From the NCBI GenBank assembly GCA_039621445.1, contig CP154954.1, forward strand, positions 62,567,205 to 62,631,204: a stretch of DNA of 64,000 bases, given 5' to 3'. A model generated the notes under the pieces. That model saw only the letters and a program-made list of their open reading frames with translations, was not told the DNA's origin and made no database searches. Shown here piece by piece: positions 62,737 to 64,000 of the stretch (positions within the stretch are counted from its first letter, which is position 1; the number at the start of each line of letters is the position of its first letter). The stretch is from Euglena gracilis. Lineage: Eukaryota; Euglenida; Euglenophyceae; Euglenales. The translations under genes were made by a program, and so were the position numbers.

Positions 62737-64000
62737 CTCAAGGCCATTATGGATAGTGGTGCAACCACAAGTGCCATTGCCCGGAAATGTGTTCCACCAG
62801 GTGCCATCATGAGATCGATGGTTGTCCCCATCCAAGTTGGAAATGGAGATATAATTTTTTCGGATGGAACAGCCGAGCTCACTCTCCAATTTGGGGAGAG
62901 CATTTTGAAGCAAGAGGCGTTGCTCATCCAAACAAACGCTTTTGAAGCCGTTTTGGGCATGGATTTTTTGACCAATGAAAAAGTGGGTGATCTTTTGACA
63001 CAACCCCCCCATTGCAAGTTGCTCGTGGAAGGAAAAAAATATCCTTTGATGGAAAATGATGGTTCAAGAATTCATCGGATTTGCGTACTCTTCAAAAGGG
63101 AAAGTTACACGCTTGTCCCCAATGTCAAAAAAGAAGTTCTTTCTCGTTTGGAAATCAACGATTTTGAAATCGAGGTGGACCTATTTGCAAACCACAGGAA
63201 TTTCCAAGAGGCTCGGTATTGTACCCGGGCGAACAACTCATTTTTCTACGATTGGAGTCGGATTGGAGAAAAGGAAAGTTCCATTTTGTGGGCGAATCCC
63301 CCTTTCTCGGTCCCCGACCGAGTTTTGACCAAGGTGGCCATGGAACCTCTCCGGAAGGTTTTGGTTTGCCCGGATTGGGAAGATTGTTATTGGAGGCATA
63401 TTTTGGAAAAGCTCTCCATTGCCCAAGTTCAAGTCCCCAATGGCATGGAAACGTACCGTTCCGATTTTCAAGAAAAAGCATCGCCAGCCCCACAATGGAA
63501 TACAATTGTTTCGGTTTTGGATTCCAAGTCGAAAAGCATCCCGATTTCGGAGTTGGACCCCAAGATCGTCAAATGGATTTTGAGGAAATGTCGGAAATGG
63601 GATTTGGAGCATTTGGTGAATGAAATCAAAAAGTACCCCAAAGTGAGTGTGGAGGGCATGGAAAGGGAGATTCAAGTGGATATTGATGAAATCCCGTTGT
63701 CTCCCCCCGTTTCACCAATCTCATACTTGCCCCATGATCCACTTTTTCAGGTGGAGAAAGTTTCAAGTGTCACCGAAGTTGGAGTCGAAGCATCAATTGA
63801 AGTGGACTTGAGCTTCACCGAGAAGGACCACAAGCCGCCAACAATGGTTTCAAGTATTGAAGAATTGGAGTTCAATGGAGCCGATGGTATGGAAGTCCGA
63901 GGTACCCCCTCTTCCCCCGATCGAGAATTGTCCAGGGTGTGTGAAAGACTTTTGCAACAAATTCCCGTTCCACAAAAAGATGGTTTGTTTGACAAGGAAA
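62737..64000 (+). CDS. Protease and methylase-like part of the split retroelement pol (runs off the window)
   Basis: Open to the window end. LKAIMDSGATTSAIARKC is a retropepsin-like protease start (DSG), with VLGMDFLTNEKV the downstream conserved block. About 110 residues on comes EVDLFANHRN ... SSILWANPPFSVPDRV ... VLVCPDWED, the same methylase-like pattern as in the DIRS elements. The following residues (to 64000) are acidic and unrecognised. RT is expected beyond the edge. The frame joins TINGTS at 45899 when 45900-62736 is removed. Confidence 0.82.

Noticed and set aside
1-64000. tRNA or rRNA genes
   Set aside because: No stretch with a recognisable tRNA or rRNA core was noticed; a covariance-model scan would be needed to exclude them.

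Overview
This window looks like nuclear DNA of a euglenid (Euglenozoa, Euglena-like). The main reason is one host gene, acetolactate synthase (ALS). It can be followed from ATG 11743 to TAA 31288 in 12 exons that join in frame to exactly 604 codons. Nearly all of its 11 introns ignore GT-AG. Instead they carry a (C/A)AG-type triplet at intron positions +4 to +6 and CTG at -8 to -6, and their ends are complementary. That is the hallmark of euglenid 'nonconventional' introns. A non-LTR retrotransposon with a 2A peptide, as in trypanosome L1Tc, also fits Euglenozoa. The species assignment is inference.

Layout. 1-8730: a non-LTR retrotransposon (minus strand) whose single reading frame is split by an internally deleted LTR retrotransposon (521-7321, TSD AAACT). 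That element itself carries a TA-flanked MITE (6489-6750). 9531-11062: a 1.5-kb non-autonomous hAT-type element with an 8-bp TSD. 11743-31288: the ALS gene, about 1.8 kb of coding sequence in 19.5 kb. Its introns hold many hAT-like MITEs (TIR CAG..., CTTAAG near TIR position 11, 8-bp TSDs), poly-G/C tracts, small GC hairpins and tandem repeats. Intron 1 also holds what looks like part of a second, unknown gene with its own nonconventional introns. 31289-34000: repeats only. 34020-44690: a cluster of DIRS-type (tyrosine-recombinase) retroelements. DIRS-A (+) is open through RT, RNase H, methylase-like and recombinase domains. DIRS-B (-) is frameshifted and has lost its recombinase tyrosine. Rearranged scraps lie between and beside them. 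44690-45899 and 62737-64000: a gag-pro-pol retroelement (+) split by a 16.8-kb chromovirus.

The chromovirus (45900-62731, minus strand) has two 428-bp LTRs that differ at about 6 positions by eye, a 5-bp TSD (CATCC), an initiator-Met-type primer binding site, a polypurine tract, gag with two zinc knuckles around an RS-rich stretch, protease, an unusual methylase-like domain, RT, RNase H, integrase and a chromodomain. Behind the integrase lie about 5 kb of accessory reading frames with no recognised relatives. It carries stops and frameshifts, so this copy is probably dead.

The most interesting signal is arithmetic. In the nonconventional introns 3 nt precede the CAG and 5 nt follow the CTG, together 8 nt. 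The hAT-like elements in the same introns begin CAG, end CTG and make 8-bp target duplications. Removing an intron with these boundaries would delete such an element plus exactly one copy of its target duplication and restore the original exon. A second theme is a DIRS-type methylase-like domain (E-x-D-x-F ... N/H-P-P-W/F/P) that also sits between protease and RT in two unrelated LTR elements here.
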